Origin: Micromonospora kangleipakensis
GTDB taxonomy: Bacteria; Actinomycetota; Actinomycetes; Mycobacteriales; Micromonosporaceae
DNA length: 64,000 bases
Reading direction: 5' to 3'
Assembly (NCBI RefSeq): GCF_004217615.1
Contig: NZ_SHLD01000001.1
Coordinates: forward strand, 5,580,001 to 5,644,000
Shown here: piece after piece, positions 18,903 to 26,520 of the stretch
Layout of the letters: every line of letters starts with the position of its first letter
How positions within the stretch are numbered: position 1 is the first letter of the stretch
The notes under the pieces: generated by a model
Seen by the model: the letters and a program-made list of their open reading frames with translations, nothing else
What the model was told of the DNA's origin: nothing
The model's database searches: none
Translations under genes and position numbers: made by a program

Positions 18903-19697
18903 ATGGCCAACGAACTGCTTCGGCTGGTGGAGGCGCTGCGTACGAAACGCGACGCAGTGCTCCGAGCGGTGCCCGAGGATCACCGGGCGGCATTCGGGCA
19001 GCGGATCGACGAGCTCACCGCCGCGGCCAACGAACGTCCGGAGTCCGAGGCCGAGACGCTCGAGCAGGCGATGGCGCTCCTCGACGAGTACCCATCGGCG
19101 AAGTCCGCGCTGCGCGCGGCGGAGCCGGGCCTGTTTCCCGGGCGGGACAGGACGCCGCCCGCCGCGGCGGGGTTTCCGCCGCCCGGCAACGGTGCCGCGA
19201 TCGTGCCGCCACCCCGGCGGCCACCAGCATCACCCGCCCTCGGCCCGGTCGGCGGTGATAGTGGTGGCGGCCACGGTGGCAGCGGTCTCGGCGGCCGGAG
19301 CACTATCGACCTCCAGTGGGTACGCGAGCTCACCGCCACTGTGCTGGCTTTGATGATCGTCGGGCTGACGCTCTGGATGGCGTTGAAGGCGCTGGGAGTG
19401 GTCGGAGACACAGCGAAGGCGCCTGGTGTCAAGGATCTGCTCAATGCCCTGCTCAACCTGGCCGGGGTCGTGATCGGATACTACTTTGGGCGGGTACCTG
19501 CGGAGGCGCACGCCGCCGCCGCGGCCCAGCGGGCAGACGCGGCCGTGACCGACCGGGACCGGATGCGGATCGAGGCGCACCGGATCGCCGACGAGATGGA
19601 CCATGTCGAGCGGGCCAGCGCCATCGCCACGGCACGAGGCGATCAGGCTGCGGTCGGCGACCTTCGCCCTCTTCGCGACCGGCTGCGTGCCCTGTGA
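18903..19697 (+). CDS. Two-helix membrane protein, partner of the CHAT protease
   Basis: A 264-residue protein starting at ATG 18903 ('MANELLRLVEAL'), where GGGAGG is well spaced; an alternative GTG at 18873 would overlap the CHAT stop by four bases. Residues 1-70 are a charged helical domain. Residues 75-135 are a Pro/Gly-rich linker. Two membrane helices follow ('TVLALMIVGLTLWMALKALG', about 143-166; 'LLNALLNLAGVVIGYYFG', about 179-196). The tail is a charged, Ala-rich coiled-coil-like helix with 'AEAHAAAAAQRADAAVTDRD'. It is 26 bp after the CHAT gene and surely co-transcribed. I do not recognise a family. A long flexible linker before membrane helices would suit a protease-released effector or a membrane tether for the protease; this is inference. 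Confidence 0.7.
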   Translation: MANELLRLVEALRTKRDAVLRAVPEDHRAAFGQRIDELTAAANERPESEAETLEQAMALLDEYPSAKSALRAAEPGLFPGRDRTPPAAAGFPPPGNGAAIVPPPRRPPASPALGPVGGDSGGGHGGSGLGGRSTIDLQWVRELTATVLALMIVGLTLWMALKALGVVGDTAKAPGVKDLLNALLNLAGVVIGYYFGRVPAEAHAAAAAQRADAAVTDRDRMRIEAHRIADEMDHVERASAIATARGDQAAVGDLRPLRDRLRAL

Positions 19698-20104
19698 CCG
19701 GGTGACCATGCAGTCGTGACGCGTGGGGCGTGGACCACCGGGTCCGGGCTGGCCGCGCTGCGACTGACCGACGACGAACGCGCCGGCCGCTACAGCCGCA
19801 TCACCCCGGTCGGGCTGCTGCGGTTCCCCGCGGTTGCCCGAGTTCATCATGGGCAGCGAACTGGCCAACGCCGCCACCGGAGACACGTGTGGGGCCTGCG
19901 CTGACGCGGAGTGAGCTTCCCCCTTTGGGCCGGACACCCTGATCCCTGGCAGGATGGCCAGGAGGAAGGATGTCCTGGTGGCACGCCCTTCGAAATTAAA
20001 GAAGTAGCCGCTGACAGCGCGCCGGAGACGACCGGATGTCTGCCGAGAAGAGTGCATCCGACATCGAGGCGTTGCCACCGTTCAGTTACCCCGGGGATCA
20101 TTCT
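19698..20104. other. Gap after the CHAT unit, no convincing gene
   Basis: A short plus frame at 19716-19904 starts with plausible protein sequence ('LTDDERAGRYSRITPVGLLR') and then loses coding character, so it may be the N-terminal scrap of a lost gene. Nothing else is identifiable. Confidence 0.3.
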
Positions 20105-20623
20105 TCAGAGTTCAGGGATGGACGGGCCCGACTGTGCCGAGCGGTATGCGCGTGCGACCGTGGACGAAGTGGCGGCCAGCTGCGGACGCGTCGGCAACCA
20201 GACGGTCTGAACGCCGAGTTTCTCGTTCATCGCTGCGAGCTGGTACTCCTGGCGAAGGTCCGCGGCCCTACGTACGCCGCGGACGATGACGGTGGCGCCA
20301 CGGCGCACGCAGTAGGCGGTGGTCAGGCCGGTCCAGGTGTCCACCTCGACATTGCCCCAGGCTGCCGAGATGGCGTCGCGCACGCGTGCGGCCCTGGCCG
20401 TGGCCTCGGCGGTTGGTCGCTTGTCGGGGTTTACCGCAAGCAACACGATGACCCGGTCGAACATCACCCGGGCGCGGGCCACGAGGTCGCGGTGCCCCGG
20501 GGTGAACGGATCGAACGTACCGGGATAGACCGCCAACGAACCGTGTACCGGCACCACTCCACGATCCGACGTAGCCGTCACCGCGACTCCAACCACATGG
20601 CCACGATCATCCCAGCCGCACAT
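20105..20623 (-). CDS. Pantetheine-phosphate adenylyltransferase-like protein (CoaD family)
   Basis: The 172-residue product contains the cytidylyltransferase-fold signature of CoaD: 'AVYPGTFDPFTPGHRDLVARA' with the nucleotide-binding T/HxGH motif (TPGH) and, later, 'VIVRGVRRAADLRQEYQLAAMN', matching the conserved RG(V)-rich acceptor region, and 'SSTVARAY' near the end. CoaD makes dephospho-CoA from 4'-phosphopantetheine and ATP. The first 25 residues are not part of the fold; the true start may be a GTG near residue 24 ('VPVHGSLAVYPG'), but no ribosome site settles this. It stands away from the usual housekeeping neighbours (rsmD, rpmF), so it may be a paralogue with another substrate. Confidence 0.75.
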   Translation of the reverse strand: MCGWDDRGHVVGVAVTATSDRGVVPVHGSLAVYPGTFDPFTPGHRDLVARARVMFDRVIVLLAVNPDKRPTAEATARAARVRDAISAAWGNVEVDTWTGLTTAYCVRRGATVIVRGVRRAADLRQEYQLAAMNEKLGVQTVWLPTRPQLAATSSTVARAYRSAQSGPSIPEL

Positions 20624-20698
20624 GTGCCGACCCGACTTTAGGCCTTGTCGTCACCACCGACCACCGCCGACATCCTGATCTAGCCGCGTTTAGCGTGT

Positions 20699-20738
20699 TG
20701 ATCTCGGAACGCATCGGCGCGCTCACATGCCGAGATCA
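20699..20738. repeat. Inverted repeat (TGATCTCGG/CCGAGATCA)
   Basis: Nine-base arms spaced by 22 bases. The right arm region reads, on the other strand, TGATCTCGGCATG followed by a GCGC, which resembles sequences at 45631 and 49572. It is probably a REP-like intergenic element rather than an operator, since it lies between unrelated divergent genes. Confidence 0.4.
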
Positions 20739-20872
20739 GTGCATCAGGGGCCGACGGCTCGGGCGAGCGCAGTCGGGTGAGAGGCGAAGAGCTTCCTCTC
20801 CCTAAATAGACCAAAAGTGGACGTCGAGAACAAGACTGTTTCTTTCGCGATCGGCGGTGCAGTCTCGACGCC

Positions 20873-21517
20873 ATGCAATGGACGTACGACGGGACAATTC
20901 GTAACGCGCTCTGGATCGGCGGCGGACAGTGGGCTGGCAAAACCACGGTCGGCGCCATCCTCACCGGCCGGTACGGCCTGACCCACTACCATTGCGACTA
21001 TCACGACTCCCGTACCCACGAGGATCGCCGGATCGCCACGCGGGCCCGGCGCGGGCAACCGCCGACGGACTGGTCGGAGTACTGGACCAAGCTTTCGCCC
21101 CGTGAGATGGCGAACCGCGCGCTCGACAACTCCGCCGAACAATTCCCCTGGGTGCTGGACGACCTGCGCGCCTTGGTTTCCCCGCACCCGATCCTGGTCG
21201 ACGGGTGGAACTTGCGGCCCGATCTGGTCGTCACCGTGGCCGGCGACCTACGTCGCGTGATCGTGCTGGTTCCCACCGATGAGTGGCGCCGGCACCAGGC
21301 TGCGACCCTACCCCGGGCCGCTGCGTTCGGTGCGGACCTGCCCGATCCCGCACGAGCGCAGCGCAACCGCCTGGAACGTGACCGAATCCTCGCCGCGGAC
21401 GCCGCCCAGCGGGCCAGGGCCTTGGGCATTCGCGTGATCGAGGTGAACGGCGCCCAGGATGCCGAGTCCATCGCTGATGAGGTAGCCGCCCACTTCAGTG
21501 CAGTGATGACTGTCTAA
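20873..21517 (+). CDS. P-loop NTPase / small-molecule kinase-like protein
   Basis: A 214-residue protein starting at ATG 20873. It has a Walker A motif 'GGGQWAGKTTVG' at about residues 16-27, a following 'YHCDYHD' and a Walker-B-like 'HPILVDGWNLRPDLV' at about 107-121. The C-terminal helix contains many Arg/Glu residues ('RNRLERDRILAADAAQRA'), a lid-like arrangement typical of small kinases such as adenylate or shikimate kinase relatives. It likely phosphorylates a small molecule, but the substrate is not evident. It is divergent from the CoaD-like gene and followed by the tRNA-fragment junction. Confidence 0.7.
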   Translation: MQWTYDGTIRNALWIGGGQWAGKTTVGAILTGRYGLTHYHCDYHDSRTHEDRRIATRARRGQPPTDWSEYWTKLSPREMANRALDNSAEQFPWVLDDLRALVSPHPILVDGWNLRPDLVVTVAGDLRRVIVLVPTDEWRRHQAATLPRAAAFGADLPDPARAQRNRLERDRILAADAAQRARALGIRVIEVNGAQDAESIADEVAAHFSAVMTV

Positions 21518-21724
21518 TCAGTCCTGGATCTCCTCAAGTCGTCATACGGCCTCGAAATCGCGGGCCGGGCGCAGGCAGGCCACCCAGACTCTCCAGGCGG
21601 AGGTGCGCACATCTGCCGCCGACCGCGCGCTTCCGACTTGGGCCCCGGTTACGAGACCAAGTCGCCGAGTTCCGCGACGAGACGTAGCACGTACTCGCCG
21701 GCGTCAAGGGCCACCATGACAGAT

Positions 21725-21767
21725 GCCGCGATACTGGGATCGAACCAGTGACCTCTTCGGTGTGAAG
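21725..21767 (-). other. 3' fragment of a tRNA-Val (anticodon CAC): candidate attachment-site junction
   Basis: Read on the minus strand, this is the 3' half of a tRNA from the anticodon loop (TTCACAC) through the 3' anticodon stem CGAAG, variable loop AGGTC, a perfect T-arm (ACTGG, TTCGATC, CCAGT) and an acceptor strand beginning ATCGCGG. The 5' anticodon-stem strand does not continue: homology stops in the loop and repeat sequence (GCAGGACGC) follows. That is the usual crossover point of tyrosine-recombinase elements, so it looks like a displaced tRNA 3' end. It cannot form a whole tRNA. Confidence 0.65.
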
Positions 21768-21912
21768 CAGGACGCTGCACCGACTCTGACCTGTGAAAGC
21801 GGAAGACCGCAGGTAGGGGTTAGCGCGCTTGACTGCCGTTCGGTGTCGTTGCATGCCGTTGACGACCGTTCAGGACACCCAATTGCTCCCACCATGCTCC
21901 CCCGATCCCAAC
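21768..21912. repeat. Long intergenic repeat copy IV, right arm only
   Basis: Starts at the core shared with copies I-III (GTGTGAAGCAGGACGCTGC, overlapping the tRNA loop), then a CTGTG/CCGCAG hairpin remnant, a five-unit 10-bp array at 21821-21870 (for example GACTGCCGTT, CGGTGTCGTT) and GCTCCC direct repeats to 21902. Here the left arm is replaced by the tRNA fragment. Confidence 0.6.
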
Positions 21913-22318
21913 CTCACAGCACGCATGACAGGATCGGGTGCCTCGACCCCGATCAGGCAGGTCCTCCGCGGCGCTGATGAAGCAGTGCGGCCGCAGCCGA
22001 AACCAGTGCAGCCAGGCTCAGGCCGCATGCACCGCAGCCCCGATGCTCCCGACCTGCTCCCGAATACGTCCGACGGGAGATGGATTGCGGGCCAAACCAG
22101 GAAGCTTGGGCGACGATCAGCTCGCCCACCCTGTGGCGCCGCCGATAAAGCCGAGCTCGACATCGCTCTCACCGTCACTGGCGTTCACAACGATATGACC
22201 ACCCCGGAGACCTCTCGACCTGCCTCGACAACCGCCCCCGACGCAGACGGCGATCAGGCGGGGCAGCAGCAGCGCGGGCCGGCCTGCCAGTGCACCCAGT
22301 CGGTGCGGCCGCGGTGCT
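21913..22318. other. Gap, no gene recognised
   Basis: About 400 bp between the repeat and the DUF4331 stop codon. Open frames exist on both strands but have Pro/Arg-rich shadow composition. A CTCCCGACCTGCTCCCG stretch near 22045 resembles the GCTCCC repeats. Confidence 0.35.
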
Positions 22319-23344
22319 TCACCGCCCGGCGGGCACCACGTACGGGAAGGGGTCGGGGCGGGCTTCCTTCGTTATGTCCGGGGTGAGGCCGGAGGCCATG
22401 CCGGTGTTCAGCACCAGGGAGAACATCACCTCGGGCGCATTGTCGGCCATGGTGCGGCCGTTGTGTGCGGCGAAGCCGTAGTTCGCCGGGGTCCCGACTT
22501 CGTACGACAGAACGTCCGGGTAGAGCGCGCGGGCCACGTTCCAGCCGTACGCCTGCGGGTCCGGCGCGGTTCCGTTCGCGGCAACCACCCGGGCCACCGC
22601 CGTGGCAATCTCCTCCCCGTCGGCGCGCAGGTCCTCGCACGGGTGCCGGGTGTTGGCCGGATTGCTGAAGTCCGTGTCGGTGGGCCAGAAGATCGGCCAC
22701 ATCATCGGGTGCCCGGCGCGGTTGATCTGCCGCCATCCCCCGGCGTCGGTGGCGAGCCTGGTGGCCGCCCAGACGCCGATCTGAGTGCCCTGGCCCAGCA
22801 TCGGCTCGTCGGAGACCTCGAGGACGATCGAGTCGACGGTGGTGCCGGCGAAACTGTTCTTCGCATTCTCCGGCTTCCAGGCGTTGCGGTCCAGCTTGGC
22901 GCCGTTCTTGAAGGCGTCGTTGACGGTGGCGAGCTGGTCGAGGTCGATGTAGAAGGGGTCGGTGATCCGCCCGGCCCAAATCCGCACGTGCTCGCCAGTC
23001 ACCTCCGCGCCGGTGCGCCCTTCGGCGAGCAGGGTGCCGGTCGCCGCGTCGTCGCGGGCGTCGGCGCCGGTGAGCGCGTGCAGGGCGAGGTCCTGCCCGC
23101 CCTGGGCGTCGAACTCGCCGAAGGTGACGCGGTAGGTCAGCTCCTCCATCTCCGAGCCGTTGATGTGGATCTTGAACTCGTACCGGGCCTCGTGGTGGAA
23201 GCCGGGCTTGATGTCCGCCTTCGTCACCGAGCTGTTCACGTCCATCACGAACACGGTGCCGCGTTCGCCGCCGAAGACGTACAGGTCGTCGAGGTAGAGC
23301 TGGCCGGTCTGGGCGGCGAGCGGGGTGTCGAGGTGGTGCGACAT
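22319..23344 (-). CDS. DUF4331 family protein
   Basis: A 341-residue product starting at ATG 23344 ('MSHHLDTPLAAQTGQLYLDD'), preceded by GGGAG; the open frame to 23419 is an upstream extension. The sequence has the DUF4331 features: the N-terminal 'SHHLDTP' with 'DDLYVFGGERGTVFVMDVN', 'FYIDLDQL', 'DSIVLEVSD' and the C-terminal 'RALYPDVLSYEVGTPANYGF'. No signal peptide is visible, unlike many members. The family has no established biochemical role; the His/Asp-rich N-terminus suggests metal binding. It is probably monocistronic, with a 321-bp gap before the LysR stop. Confidence 0.85.
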   Translation of the reverse strand: MSHHLDTPLAAQTGQLYLDDLYVFGGERGTVFVMDVNSSVTKADIKPGFHHEARYEFKIHINGSEMEELTYRVTFGEFDAQGGQDLALHALTGADARDDAATGTLLAEGRTGAEVTGEHVRIWAGRITDPFYIDLDQLATVNDAFKNGAKLDRNAWKPENAKNSFAGTTVDSIVLEVSDEPMLGQGTQIGVWAATRLATDAGGWRQINRAGHPMMWPIFWPTDTDFSNPANTRHPCEDLRADGEEIATAVARVVAANGTAPDPQAYGWNVARALYPDVLSYEVGTPANYGFAAHNGRTMADNAPEVMFSLVLNTGMASGLTPDITKEARPDPFPYVVPAGR

Positions 23345-23665
23345 GGGCTGGCTCCCGAGGTTGCGCCTGATGCAGGACCGGGCCGAGGCTAGACGGGCGA
23401 AAAGCCCACAAGAGTCCAATTCAGCGACATTACGCCGATCGGGCCGCCGGACGCGTGCTCAACGGCCCGATCCTGCGCGCGCTAGAGATTGCGACCGGGG
23501 CGGGCCCTCCGCTTGCCCCCCGTCGAGCAGGTACCGCCGGCGGGGGTACGACGAGGAGTCACGCGCGGGCCGCTTGGTCGCGTACGACGAGGGCTTCGGC
23601 GACGAGGAGGAGGCCGACTCGATCGCCTGGGACGCCGCACCCGTGCGACTCACGCCGAGCTTGTG
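23345..23665. other. Gap, possible coding remnant
   Basis: No complete gene. The plus frame at about 23540-23680 reads 'YDEESRAGRLVAYDEGFGDE', acidic and protein-like, ending at TGA 23681 just inside the LysR gene. It lacks a start with a ribosome site and is probably a scrap of a lost gene. Confidence 0.3.
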
Positions 23666-24574
23666 TCACGGCTCCTGCTGTGAGCCCGGGTTCCATAGCG
23701 CGCGGAGCTGGTCGAGGACGAGCGTGGTGCCGGCGCTGAGCGTGCGGTCGGGGTGCGTGGCGAGGTAGACGGTCGGCGCGGGTGGGAGTGGCCCGGGAAC
23801 GGCGATGAGCGCGCCCGCCTGCAGCTCGGCGGTGGCGGTGGCGGTGGGCAGCACGGCCCATCCGAGCCCGGCCGCGACGCAGCGCTTCACGGCTTCGATG
23901 CTTCCGAAGCGGACGCGGCGAAAGTCCGGTTGTCCGACGACGAACAGGCTGCGGGCCACCTGATCGCTGTAGCTGCAGCCCTCCTCGAGCAGGAGTACGT
24001 CGTGCTCGGCCAGCTGCGCCCAGGTGACTGTCCCTGCCGGCAGGTCGAGGTCGGGCCCGGCGACAACGGTGAGTTCTTCGGCGCCGAGGGGTTCCAGATG
24101 GAGGTCTGCCACGGCCATGTCGGGTTCGAGGAGCAGAGCTGCTTCGGCGGCGCCGGCGCGTACGGCTTGGAGTGCCTGCGCAGTGCCCCCTGGTGCGAGC
24201 GACAGCCGGATTTGGGGCGCGAGGAGGCGGAGCTTGCCGAGCGCGGCGGGAAGTCGGTAGGCGCACACGGACTCAGGAGCCACGAGCCGCACCCGGCCAG
24301 ACGGTCGGCCGTCTCGGGCGGGCACCTCGGAGGCAAGGCGGCCCTCCAGATCGAGCAGCTGGTTGGCGTACGACAGGAGCCGGATGCCGGCGTCGGTCAG
24401 CACGGCCCCGGACGGAAGCCGGTCGAACAGCCGGACGCCCAGGTGCCGCTCGAGGGCCTGCACATGCCCGGTCACCGTTGACTGCACGAAGCCCAGCTCC
24501 CGCCCTGTGGCCGTGAAACTGCCGGTGCGGGCCACGGTGGTGAAGGTTCGCAGCAGGTCCGTCTCCACTGCCAT
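23666..24574 (-). CDS. LysR-family transcriptional regulator
   Basis: A 302-residue protein starting at ATG 24574 behind AAGGAAAGG. Residues 1-60 are the LysR winged helix-turn-helix ('LLRTFTTVARTGSFTATGRE', 'STVTGHVQALERHLGVRLFD'), followed by a linker helix and two-lobe effector-binding domain (from about residue 92, 'RLVAPESVCAYRLPAALGKL', to 'ALIAVPGPLP'). It is divergently transcribed from a PhzF-family gene 83 bp away, the classic layout for a LysR activator of its neighbour. The effector is unknown. Nothing is missing in length or key helices. Confidence 0.92.
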   Translation of the reverse strand: MAVETDLLRTFTTVARTGSFTATGRELGFVQSTVTGHVQALERHLGVRLFDRLPSGAVLTDAGIRLLSYANQLLDLEGRLASEVPARDGRPSGRVRLVAPESVCAYRLPAALGKLRLLAPQIRLSLAPGGTAQALQAVRAGAAEAALLLEPDMAVADLHLEPLGAEELTVVAGPDLDLPAGTVTWAQLAEHDVLLLEEGCSYSDQVARSLFVVGQPDFRRVRFGSIEAVKRCVAAGLGWAVLPTATATAELQAGALIAVPGPLPPAPTVYLATHPDRTLSAGTTLVLDQLRALWNPGSQQEP

Positions 24575-24657
24575 TCCTTTCCTTGATTGGTCTCATCATG
24601 ACTCATCGTTGGACTCGATGGGCGTTACCCGGCGAGACTAGCCCCGGGAGGTCCTCG
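24575..24657. promoter_or_regulatory. Divergent LysR/PhzF promoter region
   Basis: The 83 bp between the two starts must carry both promoters and the LysR site. A direct repeat CTCATC-N4-CTCATC lies at 24592-24607 and GATTGGTCTCATC runs across it; a LysR-type T-N11-A box is plausible here but not uniquely defined. Confidence 0.4.
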
Positions 24658-25542
24658 ATGACTGACACAGACGACGCGACTACCGCGCGGCCCGAGGTCG
24701 CCGACGTGGAGGTGCTGCGTTACGCCGCCTTCCCGGACGGGGCCGCCGGCGGAAACCCCGCAGGTGTCGTACTGGAGGCGGCCAGCCTCGACGACGCCAC
24801 CCGCTTGGCCGTCGCAGCCTCGGTCGGCTATTCCGAGACGGCGTTCCTCGAACCCACCGGGCGGGACGGGGAGTTCCGGGTGCGGTACTTCAGCCCACTG
24901 GCTGAGGTGGCGTTCTGCGGACACGCGACGATTGCGGCCGCCGTCGCCCTGGCCGAACGCCGCGGCAGCGGGCCGCTGCTGTTTCAGACTCTCGCCGGCG
25001 CTGTCGAGGTGAACACCGCTGAGAGCGATGCCGGCCTGACCGCCACGCTCACCAGCGTCCCCACCCGTACCCGGCCCGCCTCGGGCGAGGAGCTCGCCGC
25101 CGCTCTGGCAGCGCTACGCTGGCGCTCCACCGACCTGGACCCCCGGTACCCCGTACACGTCGCGTACGCCGGCAACGATCACCTCGTCCTCGCCGTGTCC
25201 AACCGCACCCGCCTGGCGGACCTGCACTACGACTACGGCACGCTGGCAGCCCTGATGGCCGAGCGCGGCTGGACCACGCTCCAACTCGTACACGCCCACA
25301 CGCCGCTGCTCTTCTCTGCCCGCAACCCCTTCCCGCCCGGCGGTGTCGTGGAGGATCCCGCCACCGGAGCGGCCGCCGCCGCCTTCGGCGGCTACCTTCG
25401 GGCACTCCACCTCGTGGACCCTCCGGCGCAGATCACGCTCCTGCAGGGCGCGGACATGGGTAGCCCCAGCCGCCTGCTCGTTGACGTGACCCGAGACGAC
25501 GACCGCGTGCAGGTGACCGGCAGCGCCAGATCGATCCGCTAG
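24658..25542 (+). CDS. PhzF-family isomerase/epimerase-like protein
   Basis: A 294-residue protein from ATG 24658, with GGGAGG upstream; an open frame from 24583 is ignored. It has the PhzF two-fold diaminopimelate-epimerase-like architecture: 'RYAAFPDGAAGGNPAGVVL' at the N-terminus, the catalytic-Glu segment 'VGYSETAFLEP', 'RYFSPLAEVAFCGHATIAAA' and, in the second half, 'PPGGVVEDPATGAAAAAFGG'. Members catalyse isomerisation of small acids, including the phenazine precursor, but most, including lone genes like this, have no known substrate. No phenazine genes are nearby. The TAG stop uses the TA target of the miniature element that follows, so the insertion lies exactly at the gene end. Confidence 0.9.
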   Translation: MTDTDDATTARPEVADVEVLRYAAFPDGAAGGNPAGVVLEAASLDDATRLAVAASVGYSETAFLEPTGRDGEFRVRYFSPLAEVAFCGHATIAAAVALAERRGSGPLLFQTLAGAVEVNTAESDAGLTATLTSVPTRTRPASGEELAAALAALRWRSTDLDPRYPVHVAYAGNDHLVLAVSNRTRLADLHYDYGTLAALMAERGWTTLQLVHAHTPLLFSARNPFPPGGVVEDPATGAAAAAFGGYLRALHLVDPPAQITLLQGADMGSPSRLLVDVTRDDDRVQVTGSARSIR

Positions 25543-25689
25543 TGCCGTGTCCACAAACGTTGGCCGGGTTGGTCGGGGTTGGGAAATTGTCGTAGGGGCG
25601 GTGTTGGCTCAGTGGGGAGTCGCTCGCCTGCTACGGCGAGGATCCACAACACCCGCCGGAAACCCGGCGAACGTTAGTGGACACCGCAC
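25542..25689 (+). mobile_element. 148-bp miniature derivative of the TnpB element at 51899
   Basis: The first 66 bases match the left end and the last 80 match the right end of the 1.5-kb TnpB element at 51899-53402; the gene between is absent. The two ends are inverted repeats of about 30 bases (GTGCCGTGTCCAC, AACGTT, GCCGGGTT against GTGCGGTGTCCAC, AACGTT, GCCGGGTT) and TA flanks both sides. The retained right end includes the hairpin CTCGCC-loop-GGCGAG, whose loop differs from the full copy while the stem is kept. Confidence 0.8.
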
Positions 25690-26169
25690 TAGGTCTGCAG
25701 AAGCCAAGACAAACCCGGCAAGGTTCCTGCGACGAGTGGCCGATGCGTAGCACCTGAGCGGCGAGCGGCACGGTGCCGTACAAATTCATGGCAGGCACCG
25801 ACTCTGCCATTTACCAACGGCCGTCGACACCGCCAAGCGTCGCTACGACCATCGCGAGTGCAGCAAAGACGTCCCGTGGCTTAGTTCGCCAACAGGAGAC
25901 GCTGGTCAGGGCGCTGTCCCTGGGATAGGAGTTCCAGCCCTCGCGACCCATACCGACGCTAGCGCGTCATGCCGACGGCCTGGTCACGCCCATGGTGCCG
26001 TTCCTCTACAACCCCGACGTTGGCCCACCACGACACGCCAATTGCTGGCGTAGCTGGTCAGCCCCCGCTTCGGCCCGGTACGCAGGTGGCGGGTGTCGTC
26101 CGGTCGGTCGAGGGCTGCCACGGTGCCGTGGGTTGCTGGTACTTCCGGGCTGTACGGCGACCAGGCCGA
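25690..26169. other. Gap, no intact gene
   Basis: Contains a weak block-A-like sequence (about 25872-25950, with CTGGTCAGGGCG and TGGGATAGGAGTTCCAG) related to those near 6990 and 14105. Short frames in this stretch do not look like genes. Confidence 0.35.
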
Positions 26170-26419
26170 GACCGAGCTCAAGCAGGGCGATGGCGGGCGA
26201 TGGCGGCCCGATCCTCGTGCACGGCAGCGCCACCCTCGCGCAGGGCCTTGCCGCCGTCCGCTTGGTCGACCGCTACCACCTGCTGGTCTTCCCGGTCATC
26301 GTCGGCAGCGGAAAGCGGCTCCTCGCCACCGAGGGCGCCGACAAGCAGAAGCTGGCGCTGGTCGAGCACGCCACGTATGCCACGGCGTCCAGATGAAGGT
26401 GTACGACGTCGTCCGCTGA
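26170..26419 (+). pseudogene. RibD-C/dihydrofolate-reductase-like 3' remnant
   Basis: The reading 'ILVHGSATLAQGLAAVRLVD', then 'YHLLVFPVIVGSGKRLLATE', is the conserved C-terminal half of the small RibD C-terminal-domain (dihydrofolate reductase-like) family common in actinomycetes. The last 12 residues ('GVQMKVYDVVR') are in a different frame after a shift near 26385, and the N-terminal half upstream of about 26170 is absent. Not functional. Confidence 0.75.
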
Positions 26420-26520
26420 GGTCCTGCACGGTAGGCCGCTCCCGTCGGGGCGGGCTACCGTCGCCTGGGTCGACGAGAGGTCGCGGTGCTGTGGCCCTTC
26501 GGGGGAAGACAGCGTGACGG

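Noticed and set aside
21725..21767. Functional tRNA-Val gene
   Set aside because: Only the 3' half is present; the D-arm and the 5' anticodon stem are absent, so no cloverleaf can form.
22254..23411. Minus frame of 385 codons overlapping the DUF4331 gene
   Set aside because: Shadow frame; the DUF4331 frame has family motifs and a ribosome site.
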